From contig NZ_JADBEG010000001.1 of NCBI RefSeq assembly GCF_014873755.1, positions 7,042,501 through 7,106,500 on the forward strand: a stretch of 64,000 nt of DNA. Direction: 5' to 3'. The position numbers and the translations under genes are program-made. This stretch comes from Amycolatopsis lexingtonensis (GTDB lineage: Bacteria > Actinomycetota > Actinomycetes > Mycobacteriales > Pseudonocardiaceae). Each line of letters starts with the position of its first letter. Within the stretch, counting starts at the first letter, position 1. A model generated the notes under the pieces. The model made no database searches and was not told the DNA's origin. It saw only the letters and a list, made by a program, of their open reading frames with translations. Shown piece after piece: positions 6,880-16,001 of this stretch.

Positions 6880-9789
6880 ATGTGGTTGACCGCTCCCCGC
6901 CCCACCTCCGTCTCGATCCGGTCCGGACCGGCGCGCCTGACCGGCCGCGACGCCGAGCTCGACGCCATCGTCGACGTGCTCCAGCACCGCCCCGCGGCGG
7001 TGCTGATCGAGGGTGAACCCGGCATGGGCCGGACCCGGCTGCTCGCGGAGATCGCGCGGCGCAAGGAGTTCGCGGGCTGCCGCGTGCTCACCGGCGCGTG
7101 CCAGCCGCTGCGGGAACCGTTTCCCTACGGGCCCGTCCTGGAAGCGCTTCGCGCGTGCGGCGACGCACCCCTCGGCCCGCTCAGCCCGGTCGCCGGCGTG
7201 CTGCGGCCGTTGCTGCCGGAGCTCGCGGAAGCGCTTCCCCCGCGGCCCGAGCCGCTGGCCGACCCGGTCGCCGAGCGCCACCGCGTGTTCCGCGCGGTGC
7301 GGGAACTCCTGGCCGCCTGCGGGCCGGCGCTCGTGCTGATCGACGACCTCCAGTGGGCCGACGAGGACACCCGCGACCTGATGCGGTTCCTCGCCGGCGC
7401 GATGCCGTCCGACCTGGCCGTGGTCGCCACCTACCGGTCGGCCACCGACGTGCGGCCCGGTCCGCTGGGTGCCCCGTTCCGGACCGACCCGGCCGTGCAC
7501 TCCGCCCGCGTGGCGCTGGGCGCGCTCGACGTCGCCGCGGTGCGCGGGCTCGCGGTCGAAATCCTCGAACTGCCCCGGGTCACCGACGAGTTCGCGGCGA
7601 AGCTGCACGAGTGCACCGCCGGGATCCCTTTCGTAGTCGAGGAAACGCTGCGGGCGCTCAAGGAAGCGGCCGACCGCCTGCCGGTCGGCGAAGTGCTTTC
7701 CGACCGCTTGCTGGAGAACCTCGAAGTGCCGGTGCTGCTGCGGGAAGCCGTCACTGAACGGCTTTCCGCGCTGCCCGACCCGGCGGTGCGGCTGGCCGGG
7801 GCGGCCGCCGTGCTCGGCGTCGCCGCCGAAGCCGCGGTGCTCGGCGAGCTGGCCGGGCTCGCCGACGACGTCCTGCGCACCGCGCTGCTGGCCGCGTTGT
7901 CGGGCGGCGTGCTCGGCGAAGTCGGCGACGGCAAGTACGGCTTCCGGCACCCGCTGGCGCGCAAGGCGGTCTACGACACGGTGAGCGGGCCCGAGCGGGC
8001 CTTGCTGCACGCGCAAGCGATCCGCGTGCTCGCCGCCCAGCCGTCCCCGCCGCTCACGCTGCTGGCCCGCCACTCCCGCGCGGCGGGCCGCGTCGACCAG
8101 TGGCGGCACTACGCGGAAGCGGCCGCCGACGAGGCGATCGCCCGCGGCGAGACGTCCCGGGCGATCGACCTGCTGCAGTCGGTGCTCGCCGAACCCGGGC
8201 CGGCGCAGGCGGACGCCGGGCGCGTGGCGGGCAAGCTGAGCCAGGTCGCGCTGCGGGGCTTCCGGCCCGACGTGATCGGCACGCTCGAGCGCGTCCTCGA
8301 AGAAGTGGCGCTGCCGCCGTCGGTCCGCGGCTCGATCCGGCTGAGCCTCGGCATGCTGCTGGTCCGGACCATCGGCGGGCTCGGCCGCGGCCGCCTCGAA
8401 GTCGAGCGCGCGATCGGCGAGCTGACCGACCGGCCGGACCTCGCCGCGCGCGGGATCACGCTGCTCGCCCAGCCGATCGACGGGCTGACGCCGTTGTCGT
8501 GGCACGAATCCTGGCGCGCCCGCGCGGGTGAGGTGTACGAACGGCTCGACGACCCCGAACTGCGGCTGGCGCTGACCGCCGACCGCATCGCGGCCGCGTC
8601 GCACGTCGGCGACGGCTCGGCGTGGGCGGAGTTCGAAGCGCTGTCGGACACCGTCGGCACGGTCGCCGAGCGCGTCCAGCTGGCCCGGCTGTGGTGCAAC
8701 CTCGCCGACGGCCAGTCGTGGGCCGGGCACCTCGACCGCGCGGACCGGCTGGTCACCGAGGGCGTCCGGCGCGCGACCGACGCCGGCGCGCTGTACGCGA
8801 TCGGGCTGATCCAGGGCACCCGCGTCCGGCTGGACTGGGTGCGCGGGCGCTGGACCGGCCTCGCCGAAGCCGCCGAGCAGCTGCGCGACAGCTACCCGGA
8901 GCTCGGCCCGATCGTCATGGAGTCGTCACTGGTGCTCGGCGGGCTCGCGGCCGTGCGCGGGGAGTTCGCCGCGGCGCAACGGCACCTGAGGGCGGCGAGC
9001 GTGCACGCCCCGGACCGCGGGCCGATCCCGGTGGTGCTCTCGGCCGCCGGCGTGCTGATCTCGGTCCTGCTGGCGACCGACGACGTCGACGGCGCCTGCG
9101 CGGCGGCCGACACCGCGGTGGCGGCGGCCGGGCGCAAGGGCGTCTGGATCTGGGCCGCGGCACTGGTCCCGGCGGCGGCGCAGGCGTACGCGCGAGCCGG
9201 GCGCTGGCCGGAGGCGGACAGCGTGGTCGAGGCGTTCGCCCGCGGCATCGAGGACCGCGACGCCCCGGTGGCCGCGGCCGCGCTGGTGGCCGGGCGCGCG
9301 GTGCTGCTGGAGGCTCGGGGCAAGCACCTGGCCGCGGCGACGCTGTTCGACGAAGCCGCGGCGGGCTACACGGCGCTGCCGATGCCGTACCCGGCGACGG
9401 GGATGCGGGAGCGGGCCGCGATGTGCCGGCTGGCGGCGGGCAACCGCGAGGCCGTCGAGGAGCTGACCGCGGCCGCGGAGGCGTACGAGCAGCTGGGCGC
9501 GACGCGGGATGCCGGACGCTGCCGTCACCAGCTGCGCGAGCACGGGGCCTGGGCGCCTTCGCAACGCGGGCGGCGGGGGTACGGGAGCGAGTTGTCGCCG
9601 CGGGAACGCGAGGTCGCGCGGATGCTGGCGGAGGGACGGACGAACCGCGAGATCGCCGACGGGCTGTTCCTGTCGCCGCGGACGGTCGAACAGCACGTGG
9701 CGAAGGTGCTCCGGAAGCTCGGCGCGCGCTCACGCACGGACGTGGCCCGCAAACTCCCCGGCGACTTCGCCACCGCCCCCGCCGGCTGA
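6880..9789 (+). CDS. LuxR-family transcriptional regulator with AAA ATPase domain (LAL type)
   Basis: 969 residues from the ATG at 6880, which sits behind GAGGAGG. An in-frame GTG at 6856 is less likely. The N-terminal ATPase has a degenerate Walker A (GEPGMGRTRLL) and a Walker B (LVLIDDLQWAD). A long alpha-helical TPR-like middle follows. The C-terminal LuxR helix-turn-helix spans about 905-960 (LSPREREVARMLAEGRTNRE, ending in TVEQHVAKVLRKLG). This is the large ATP-binding LuxR (LAL) architecture, often pathway-specific activators in actinomycetes. No biosynthetic cluster adjoins it, so the targets are unknown. Confidence 0.93.
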   Translation: MWLTAPRPTSVSIRSGPARLTGRDAELDAIVDVLQHRPAAVLIEGEPGMGRTRLLAEIARRKEFAGCRVLTGACQPLREPFPYGPVLEALRACGDAPLGPLSPVAGVLRPLLPELAEALPPRPEPLADPVAERHRVFRAVRELLAACGPALVLIDDLQWADEDTRDLMRFLAGAMPSDLAVVATYRSATDVRPGPLGAPFRTDPAVHSARVALGALDVAAVRGLAVEILELPRVTDEFAAKLHECTAGIPFVVEETLRALKEAADRLPVGEVLSDRLLENLEVPVLLREAVTERLSALPDPAVRLAGAAAVLGVAAEAAVLGELAGLADDVLRTALLAALSGGVLGEVGDGKYGFRHPLARKAVYDTVSGPERALLHAQAIRVLAAQPSPPLTLLARHSRAAGRVDQWRHYAEAAADEAIARGETSRAIDLLQSVLAEPGPAQADAGRVAGKLSQVALRGFRPDVIGTLERVLEEVALPPSVRGSIRLSLGMLLVRTIGGLGRGRLEVERAIGELTDRPDLAARGITLLAQPIDGLTPLSWHESWRARAGEVYERLDDPELRLALTADRIAAASHVGDGSAWAEFEALSDTVGTVAERVQLARLWCNLADGQSWAGHLDRADRLVTEGVRRATDAGALYAIGLIQGTRVRLDWVRGRWTGLAEAAEQLRDSYPELGPIVMESSLVLGGLAAVRGEFAAAQRHLRAASVHAPDRGPIPVVLSAAGVLISVLLATDDVDGACAAADTAVAAAGRKGVWIWAAALVPAAAQAYARAGRWPEADSVVEAFARGIEDRDAPVAAAALVAGRAVLLEARGKHLAAATLFDEAAAGYTALPMPYPATGMRERAAMCRLAAGNREAVEELTAAAEAYEQLGATRDAGRCRHQLREHGAWAPSQRGRRGYGSELSPREREVARMLAEGRTNREIADGLFLSPRTVEQHVAKVLRKLGARSRTDVARKLPGDFATAPAG

Positions 9790-9796
9790 CCCGACG

Positions 9797-9853
9797 CGGC
9801 ACTTTCACGTGAAAGTGCCGACCTGGGGGCGGAGCTTTCACGTGAAAGTGCCG
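9797..9853. repeat. Two copies of a CTTTCACGTGAAAG palindrome
   Basis: Copy 1 is a perfect 24-base palindrome (9797-9820). Copy 2 keeps the 14-base core (9835-9848). The 19-base string starting CTTTCACGTGAAAG and ending TGCCG recurs exactly 33 bases apart, close to three helical turns. Both lie upstream of the leaderless promoter of the DUF1345 gene (TAGCGT at 9863). They could be paired operators or a dispersed intergenic repeat of this lineage. Confidence 0.7.
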
Positions 9854-9874
9854 GGGTTGGCCTAGCGTGGGCCG

Positions 9875-10546
9875 GTGACAGAAGAGGCACTTCCCGCGTG
9901 GCGTCGGCGGACCTCCGGCGAAACCCGGTGGCCCGCGATGGGCGTCGTCGTGGCCACGCTCGTGCTGCAGGTCGCCCTGCCCGACGACATGGCGCTGCAC
10001 CCGCAGTGGCTGCTGCCCGCGGTGTCGGCGCTGCTCGTCGTGGCGCTGCTGCTGGTCAACCCGGGACGGATGTCGCAGTTCAGCGCGGTCGAGCGGGTGA
10101 TCTCGCTGCTGCTGGTCGCCGCCGTGACCGCGGTGAACGCCGGCTCCGCGGTGACGCTCGTCTACCGCATCGCGGCCGGCACGATCGGCGACCACGCGGG
10201 TGCCGTGCTGGTCACCGGCGGGATCGTCTACTGGACGAACATCGTCGCCTTTTCGCTCTGGTACTGGGAGTTCGACCGCGGCGGCCCGGGACGGCGGGCT
10301 GCAGGCCGGGCGGAGTTCCCCGACCTGCAGTTCCCGCAGATGGCCGACCCGGACCTGGCGCACCGGGACTGGGAACCGTCCTACTTGGACTACCTGTACT
10401 TCTCGTTCACCAACGCGGCCGCCTTCAGCCCGACGGACGTCATGCCGCTGCGGATCTGGGCGAAGCTGACGATGATGCTGCAGGCCGTCATCTCGCTGAT
10501 CCTCGCGGTGATGGTGGTCGCCTGGGCCATCAACAACCTCAAATGA
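9875..10546 (+). CDS. DUF1345 family integral membrane protein
   Basis: 223 residues with about five hydrophobic segments (about 20-36, 45-62, 75-98, 112-130, 195-218). The region YLDYLYFSFTNAAAFSPTDV and the flanking aromatic residues match DUF1345 membrane proteins, whose function is not established. The GTG start lies 6 bases behind TAGCGT (9863-9868), indicating a leaderless transcript. A pair of identical palindromes just upstream may control it. It ends two bases before the convergent G1 peptidase gene. Confidence 0.8.
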   Translation: MTEEALPAWRRRTSGETRWPAMGVVVATLVLQVALPDDMALHPQWLLPAVSALLVVALLLVNPGRMSQFSAVERVISLLLVAAVTAVNAGSAVTLVYRIAAGTIGDHAGAVLVTGGIVYWTNIVAFSLWYWEFDRGGPGRRAAGRAEFPDLQFPQMADPDLAHRDWEPSYLDYLYFSFTNAAAFSPTDVMPLRIWAKLTMMLQAVISLILAVMVVAWAINNLK

Positions 10547-10547
10547 C

Positions 10548-11258
10548 TCAGTGGCGGGAAATGTTGAAGCTCTGGCCGTCCGAACCGATCGCGCCCGGGA
10601 TCCACGTGTAGCTGCCGCGGTCGTCGGCGTTCAGGGCGGACGGGTTGGTCGAGGCCAGGTTCGTCCCGTTGAACTTGACGCCGGTGAACGTGATGCCGCC
10701 GGAGATCGACGGGTAGGAGTCCGTCGGCGACTCGATGATCGCCTCCGCCGACGCGTGCTCGGACGTCAGCGACTTCGTGGTGGACTTGGACCAGCCCTTG
10801 GTGGTGTCGGACAGGTCCAGCCGGTAGGTGTTCGTGGCGGTGCGCGTCACCGTCGCGGTGATGTGGTCGCCCGCGCTGACCGACACGTTGTAGTACACCG
10901 GGGCGGCCGGGTACATCTCGTACCAGGCGGAGTAAACCGGACGTCCGCTCGAGCAGTCCGTTTCGACGCCGGTCTGCTCCACTGTGGACGATCCGTCACC
11001 GTCGATGCCGACCCACGGGGCGAAGAGGTCGTTGGTGGAGTTGCAGCTCACCGACGGTTCGGTCCAGCTCGCCGTGGCCGTGGTGAAGCTGCCGAAGCTG
11101 ACGTAACCGCCCCAGTTACCGCCGGAGAACTGGTGGCCGTGGAAGTGCGAACCGTACTCGACGGCCGCGTGGGCGGTGCCCGAGACAGCGAGGCCGGCGG
11201 CGGCCGCGGCGACCGCCGTGAGGACACGGGCAGCGCGCGACGCAAGGATTCTGGACAT
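10548..11258 (-). CDS. Secreted G1-family glutamic endopeptidase (eqolisin-like)
   Basis: 236 residues with a signal peptide (about 1-31, cleavage near TAHAA). Eqolisin blocks are visible in order: GGNWGGYV (47-53), WVGIDGDGSSTVEQTGVET with the expected catalytic Gln95, AWYEMYP (111-117), and SAEAIIESPT carrying the expected catalytic Glu (172 or 176). G1 peptidases use a Gln/Glu dyad and usually act at acidic pH. They are best known from fungi, with fewer bacterial members. It should be secreted. It contains a TCCACTGTGGA palindrome (10978-10988). Confidence 0.85.
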   Translation of the reverse strand: MSRILASRAARVLTAVAAAAAGLAVSGTAHAAVEYGSHFHGHQFSGGNWGGYVSFGSFTTATASWTEPSVSCNSTNDLFAPWVGIDGDGSSTVEQTGVETDCSSGRPVYSAWYEMYPAAPVYYNVSVSAGDHITATVTRTATNTYRLDLSDTTKGWSKSTTKSLTSEHASAEAIIESPTDSYPSISGGITFTGVKFNGTNLASTNPSALNADDRGSYTWIPGAIGSDGQSFNISRH

Positions 11259-11407
11259 GCGGGGACTCCGTTCACCGATGGGGACCGGGAAAACCGTGTC
11301 CCCAAGTGTTGGATCCGCGCCCGCGAGAAGGTAGCTACTTTCGAAGGGTCTTCACATTCCGGGAAATAGTCACCAGTTTGCCGGAATTGCACGGGAATGA
11401 ACGAAAA

Positions 11408-11449
11408 GACCCGTGAAGGCCTCCACGGGGGAAGAGGCCTTCACGGGTC
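11408..11449 (-). terminator. Intrinsic terminator of the ABC importer operon
   Basis: Arms 11408-11423 and 11434-11449 form a perfect 16-bp stem with a 10-base loop. A run of T (AAAA on the plus strand at 11404-11407) follows on the minus strand. It lies just downstream of the substrate-binding protein gene. Confidence 0.8.
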
Positions 11450-11487
11450 CATGACGCTCACCTACCGCCCGGACAGGTGAGCGGGGC

Positions 11488-12537
11488 TCAGCCTTGTTTC
11501 GCGGCCGCGTCGACGAACTCGGTCGTGTACGTCTTCGACAGGTCGATCGAGTCCTTCTTCGGCTGCACGTTCTTCGAAAAGCTCGAAAGCACCTCGAGCA
11601 CGTTCTTCGCGCCGGCGGCGTCCATCTTGCCGTCGCCGTTGAACATCCCGATGCTGTCCTTGATGGACTTGATGTAGAGCGCCTTGTCGCCACCGCTGTA
11701 GGACGGCGGCATCTTCGCCGCGATCTCCTCCGGGCTGTGCTGCCCGATCCACTTCAGCGTGGCCACGAACGCGTTGGCCAGCTTCTGCACGGCGTCCTTG
11801 TTCCGGTCGACGAAGTCGCAGCTCATGTACAGCGACGACGCGGGGTACAGCCCGCCCAGCGCGGCCTTCGTGCTCTCGGCCGTCCGCAGGTCGTACAGCA
11901 CCTTCGCCTTGCCCGTGTTGGTCAGCTGCGCGATCGTCGGGTCGGTCGTCATGCCGCCTTCGATACCGCCGTTGTCCAGGCTCGCGATGAAGGTCTGCCC
12001 GGCGCCGACCTTGACCGGCGTGTACTGGTCGGCACCCACGTTCGCCTTGGCCGCCAGCGCCTTCGTGAGGAAGTCGGTGGACGACCCGAGCGAGGTCACG
12101 CCCATCTTCTTGCCCTTGAAGTCGGCCGAGCTCTTGATCTGGTCGACGTGGGCGGTGCCGACGACCAGTGCCTCACCGGGGATGTTGGCCAGCTGCACCA
12201 CGCTCTTGATGCACTGGTCCTTGGCCTGCAGGTCGATCGTGTGGTCGTAGAACCCGACCACGCCCTGCACCTGCCCGGCGACGAGCGCGGTCTCGGCGTT
12301 GGCGCCCGACTGCTCGCTCTGCAGCTCGACGTCGATGCCCTGCGCGGCGAAGTTGCCGAGCTGCTGGGTGAGCATGGCGGGCAGGTAGATGACCTTTTCC
12401 AGGCCACCGACCATGATCGTGACCTTCGGCTTGCCCCCCTCGCCCGTCGCGGCGGTGCGGGAGTCCTGGCAGGCGGTGGTCAGCCCCGCCACCACGGTCA
12501 GCGCGGTGACCGCGACGGCGATCCGGCGAATCCTCAT
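11488..12537 (-). CDS. ABC transporter substrate-binding lipoprotein (NMT1/SsuA-like)
   Basis: 349 residues. The N-terminal lipobox is LTTAC with the modified Cys at 23. The periplasmic-binding fold has the segments KVTIMVGGLEKVIYLPAM and NFAAQGIDVEL, typical of NMT1/THI5, taurine and nitrate binding proteins. It is the last gene of a minus-strand operon with a permease and an ATPase, completing an importer. The ligand is unknown; this fold serves sulfonates, aromatic compounds and pyrimidine precursors. Confidence 0.9.
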   Translation of the reverse strand: MRIRRIAVAVTALTVVAGLTTACQDSRTAATGEGGKPKVTIMVGGLEKVIYLPAMLTQQLGNFAAQGIDVELQSEQSGANAETALVAGQVQGVVGFYDHTIDLQAKDQCIKSVVQLANIPGEALVVGTAHVDQIKSSADFKGKKMGVTSLGSSTDFLTKALAAKANVGADQYTPVKVGAGQTFIASLDNGGIEGGMTTDPTIAQLTNTGKAKVLYDLRTAESTKAALGGLYPASSLYMSCDFVDRNKDAVQKLANAFVATLKWIGQHSPEEIAAKMPPSYSGGDKALYIKSIKDSIGMFNGDGKMDAAGAKNVLEVLSSFSKNVQPKKDSIDLSKTYTTEFVDAAAKQG

Positions 12538-12550
12538 CGATTCGGTCCTT

Positions 12551-13435
12551 TCAGATGACGGTCTGGCTGGAGGTGGACATCGAGGGCCGCCACCGCAGCA
12601 GCCGGTTCTCGAGGTTTCCGATGCCCCACTCGGCGACCAGTGCGACGACGGTGATGATGATCATGGCGGCGTAGATGCCCGCCGAATCGAAGGTGCCCTG
12701 CGCGTTCGAGATGAGGAAGCCGATGCCCGCCTTGGACCCGGCGTACTCGCCGACGACCGCGCCGATCAGCGCGAAGCCGAACGCGGTGTGCAGCGACGAG
12801 AGGATCCAGGACGTCGCGCTCGGCAGCACGATCGCCTTGATCACCTGCATCCGGCCCGCGCCGAGGATGCGTGCGTTGTCGATCAGGTTGCGGTCCACTT
12901 CGCGGGCGCCGGTGAAGGCGTTGAAGAACACCACGAAGAAGACCAGCACGACGACGGTCGCGACCTTCGACGCGAGCCCCAGCCCGAACCAGATCACGAA
13001 CAGCGAAGCGAGCACGATGCGCGGCACCGCGTTGGCGGCCTTGATGAACGGCGCGAGCACGTCGGCCAGGTACCGGCTGCGGCCCAGGATGACACCGAAG
13101 ATCACGCCCGCGACGGCACCGATCGCGAAGCCGACCAGCGCCTCTTCGACGGTGACCCACAGCTGGTACCAGAGCGAGCCGAAGTCAGTGCCGCTGGTGA
13201 CCCACTCGACCAGCCGCTGCCAGATGCGCGACGGCTTCGAATAGAAGAACGGGTCGATCCAGTAGGTCGCGGTCAGCTCCCAGCTGCCGAGCCAGACGAC
13301 GACCAGGGCCAGCCGCAGCAGCCACGTGTTGCGCTTGCGCCGCGACGACGCCCGCTTCGCCCGCGTGAGGATGTCCTGCTCGGTTTCCAGCACCGGCAGG
13401 GAGGCAGCCGGAGCCGCGGAGGTCTCAAGCGACAT
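12551..13435 (-). CDS. ABC transporter permease (SsuC/TauC type)
   Basis: 294 residues with about six membrane helices after a charged N-terminus. The EAA-type loop contacting the ATPase is at RILGAGRMQVIKAIVLPSA. It is the membrane channel of the importer, between the ATPase (overlapping its start by 11 bases) and the lipoprotein (13-base gap). The overlap suggests translational coupling. Confidence 0.92.
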   Translation of the reverse strand: MSLETSAAPAASLPVLETEQDILTRAKRASSRRKRNTWLLRLALVVVWLGSWELTATYWIDPFFYSKPSRIWQRLVEWVTSGTDFGSLWYQLWVTVEEALVGFAIGAVAGVIFGVILGRSRYLADVLAPFIKAANAVPRIVLASLFVIWFGLGLASKVATVVVLVFFVVFFNAFTGAREVDRNLIDNARILGAGRMQVIKAIVLPSATSWILSSLHTAFGFALIGAVVGEYAGSKAGIGFLISNAQGTFDSAGIYAAMIIITVVALVAEWGIGNLENRLLRWRPSMSTSSQTVI

Positions 13436-14231
13436 TTGCCGCTCCCTTCTCGCGGGCCTTGTCGACCTCGCTGCGCAGTGATTCCCAGATGTCCGCGTAG
13501 AGCTTGCGGAACTCGTCGGTGAGCCGGAGGTCCTCGACCTTCCGCGGCCGCTCCAGCGGGATCTCGAAGACGTCCTTGACGGTGGCCGGCGACGTCGTCA
13601 GCACGACGACCTTGTCCGCCAAGGCGATCGCCTCGTCGAGGTCGTGCGTCACGAAGATGACCGCCGCACCGGACCCCGACCACAGCCGCAGCAGCTCGTC
13701 CTGCATCAGCGCCCGCGTCTGGACGTCCAGCGCCGAGAACGGCTCGTCCATCAGCATGATCTTCGGCTTGGTGACCAGCGTCTGGGCCAGCGCGACGCGC
13801 TTGCGCATACCGCCGGAGAGCTGGTGCGGGTAGTACTTCTCGAACCCGGCGAGCCCGACGCGGGCGATCCAGTCGACGGCCTGCGCGCGGGCCTCGGCCT
13901 TCGGCACGCCGCGGAAGCGCGGGCCGGAGGCGACGTTGTCGAGCACCGAGCGCCACGGCATCACGGCGTCGGTCTGGAACATGTAGCCGACCCCGTCCGG
14001 GATGGACTTCACGTCCTCGCCGTTCACCCGCACCCGGCCGGCGGACGGCGGCTGCAGCCCGGAAACCAGCGAGAGCGTCGTCGACTTGCCGCAGCCCGTC
14101 GGGCCGACCACGGCGACGAACTCGCCGGGCTGCACGGACATGGTCAGATCGCGGACGGCCGTGTGCACGGAACCGGACCCGCTCGGGAACCGTTTCGTGG
14201 CTCCGGTGAGTTCGATCAGTGGGGGAACCAT
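13425..14231 (-). CDS. ABC transporter ATP-binding protein (SsuB/TauB type)
   Basis: 268 residues with Walker A GPTGCGKST, ABC signature LSGGMRKR, Walker B KIMLMDEP and the switch histidine in VTHDLDEA. It is the first gene of the three-gene importer operon. The operon is divergent from the CitA/CitB-like two-component system across 165 bases, a common arrangement in which the kinase senses the transported compound. Confidence 0.94.
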   Translation of the reverse strand: MVPPLIELTGATKRFPSGSGSVHTAVRDLTMSVQPGEFVAVVGPTGCGKSTTLSLVSGLQPPSAGRVRVNGEDVKSIPDGVGYMFQTDAVMPWRSVLDNVASGPRFRGVPKAEARAQAVDWIARVGLAGFEKYYPHQLSGGMRKRVALAQTLVTKPKIMLMDEPFSALDVQTRALMQDELLRLWSGSGAAVIFVTHDLDEAIALADKVVVLTTSPATVKDVFEIPLERPRKVEDLRLTDEFRKLYADIWESLRSEVDKAREKGAANVA

Positions 14232-14330
14232 GGGGAGGTGACTCCTTCGTCACGTGGTGGGGCTCACGTTGGGAAGGGACGTTAAGTACGGGTGGCGCCC
14301 GCGTGAAGCTTGTCGACGTTCTCCGCGCGA

Positions 14331-14369
14331 GCTGTGCGTTCTGAATGTTTTGCTCATTTAGCGCACAGC
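14331..14369. promoter_or_regulatory. Inverted repeat between the importer operon and the two-component genes
   Basis: GCTGTGCG (14331-14338) and CGCACAGC (14362-14369) are perfect 8-base arms around an AT-rich centre containing AATG...CATT. It lies 28 bases upstream of the kinase start and about 100 upstream of the importer start. It is a candidate binding site for the response regulator. Confidence 0.45.
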
Positions 14370-14396
14370 GCTGACCAGGGGGTATGGTCCCTAGCC

Positions 14397-16001
14397 ATGC
14401 CAAAGAGGGCGCTCTTCCCGCGCATGCGGTTCAGCAGGCAGGTGCTGCTGCTGCAGATCGGCGTGGTGCTCCTCGTCGTCGGGATCGGCGTCGCGCTGGT
14501 CAGCGTGCTGCTGAGCCACACGCTGACCGACCAGTACGGCCGCCGTGCGCTGGCCATCGCGAAGTCCGTCGCCGCGGACCCGGTCGTCGTCGCGAACGCG
14601 GCCGCGAAGCTCCCCGGCGGCCCGCTCGAGGAACGCGTCCTCGCCGTCACGAAGGCCAACGACGCCTTGTTCGTCGTGATCACCGACGACCAGGGCATCC
14701 GGCTCGCGCACCCGACGGCGAGCCTGATCGGCCAGCGGGTGAGCACCCCACCGGACGTCGCCCTCGCCGGCGGCGACGAAGTCAGCGCGGTGCAGAGCGG
14801 CACGCTCGGGCTCTCGGTGCGCAGCAAGACGCCGATCTGGCAGGGGCCGCGGGTGGTCGGCGAGGTCAGCGTCGGCTTCGAGGTCGGCGACCCGACCGGC
14901 GACTTCAACCGGTTGCTGACGATCACGCTGCTGTTCGCCGGCGGCGCGCTGCTGCTCGGCGCGGGCGCGTCCGCGCTGCTGAACCGGCGGCTGCGGCGCG
15001 TCACGCACGGCCTCGAACCGCACGAACTGACCGAGCTGCTCTACGAACGCGAAGCGGTGCTGCACGGGATCGGCGAGGGCGTCCTCGCGGTCGACGAGGC
15101 GAACCGCGTCTCGGTCCGCAACGACGAGGCCGAGCGCCTGCTCGGCACCGAGCTCCCGATCGGCGCGGCGCTGGCGGAACTCGAGCTCAGCCCGCGGCTG
15201 CACAAAGCCGTCGGCGAAGGCCTGCCGGTCGACAACCTCCTGGCCGTGGCCGGGAACCGCGTGCTGGTCGTCAATTCGCGCGCGGTCCGGCTGGACGACC
15301 GGCCGATCGGCACGGTGCTGACCTTCCGCGACCGCACCGACCTCGACGCGCTCACCCGCGAGCTCGACGGCATCCGCGCGCTGTCCGACGGCCTGCGCGC
15401 CCAGCGGCACGAGTTCGCGAACCGGCTGCACACGCTCCACGGGCTGCTCCAGCTCGGCCACCACACCGAGGCCGTCGAGTACCTGCAGACGCTGACGGAT
15501 TCGCCGTCGGCGCGGCCGAGCGAGCTGGGCGACGCCGTCGCCGACCCGTACCTGCAGGCGCTGCTCGTCGCGAAAACCGAGCAGGCGCAGGAAAAGGGCC
15601 TCACGCTCAAGCTCGCCGACGACACCTGGGTGCCGACGACCGTGACCGACCCGATCGCCGCGAACACTGTGATCGGCAACCTCGTCGACAACGCCCTGCA
15701 CGCGGCCCGGATGGGCCCGCGGCGGCCCGCGACGGTGGAAATCGGCCTGCTGGCTGAGGGCGACACCCTGCACGTGTCCGTTGTGGACAGTGGTCCGGGC
15801 GTACCCGAAGACCTGCGGCGCACGTTGTTCGACGAAGGCGTCTCGACGAAGATCGCGCCCGGTCACGGCCTCGGGCTGGCGCTCGCCCGGCAGGCCGCGC
15901 GCGCCCACGGCGGCGACGTCTGGCTGGCCGACCCCGGCGCGGGCGAGACGGGTGCCCTGTTCGTCGCCAAGCTGCCCGGAACGCTGACGGAGGACCGATG
16001 A
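14397..16001 (+). CDS. CitA/DcuS-family sensor histidine kinase
   Basis: 534 residues from the ATG at 14397. Two membrane helices (about 13-36 and 178-200) flank an extracytoplasmic sensor domain of about 140 residues. A cytoplasmic PAS domain follows (about 222-320), then a phosphoacceptor helix with QRHEFANRLHTLHGLLQLG and a HATPase domain with N-box VIGNLVDNALHAA and G-boxes GPGVP and GHGLGLAL. This family senses small carboxylates or similar ligands. It overlaps the response regulator by ATGA and is divergent from an ABC importer it may regulate. The ligand is unknown. Confidence 0.93.
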   Translation: MPKRALFPRMRFSRQVLLLQIGVVLLVVGIGVALVSVLLSHTLTDQYGRRALAIAKSVAADPVVVANAAAKLPGGPLEERVLAVTKANDALFVVITDDQGIRLAHPTASLIGQRVSTPPDVALAGGDEVSAVQSGTLGLSVRSKTPIWQGPRVVGEVSVGFEVGDPTGDFNRLLTITLLFAGGALLLGAGASALLNRRLRRVTHGLEPHELTELLYEREAVLHGIGEGVLAVDEANRVSVRNDEAERLLGTELPIGAALAELELSPRLHKAVGEGLPVDNLLAVAGNRVLVVNSRAVRLDDRPIGTVLTFRDRTDLDALTRELDGIRALSDGLRAQRHEFANRLHTLHGLLQLGHHTEAVEYLQTLTDSPSARPSELGDAVADPYLQALLVAKTEQAQEKGLTLKLADDTWVPTTVTDPIAANTVIGNLVDNALHAARMGPRRPATVEIGLLAEGDTLHVSVVDSGPGVPEDLRRTLFDEGVSTKIAPGHGLGLALARQAARAHGGDVWLADPGAGETGALFVAKLPGTLTEDR

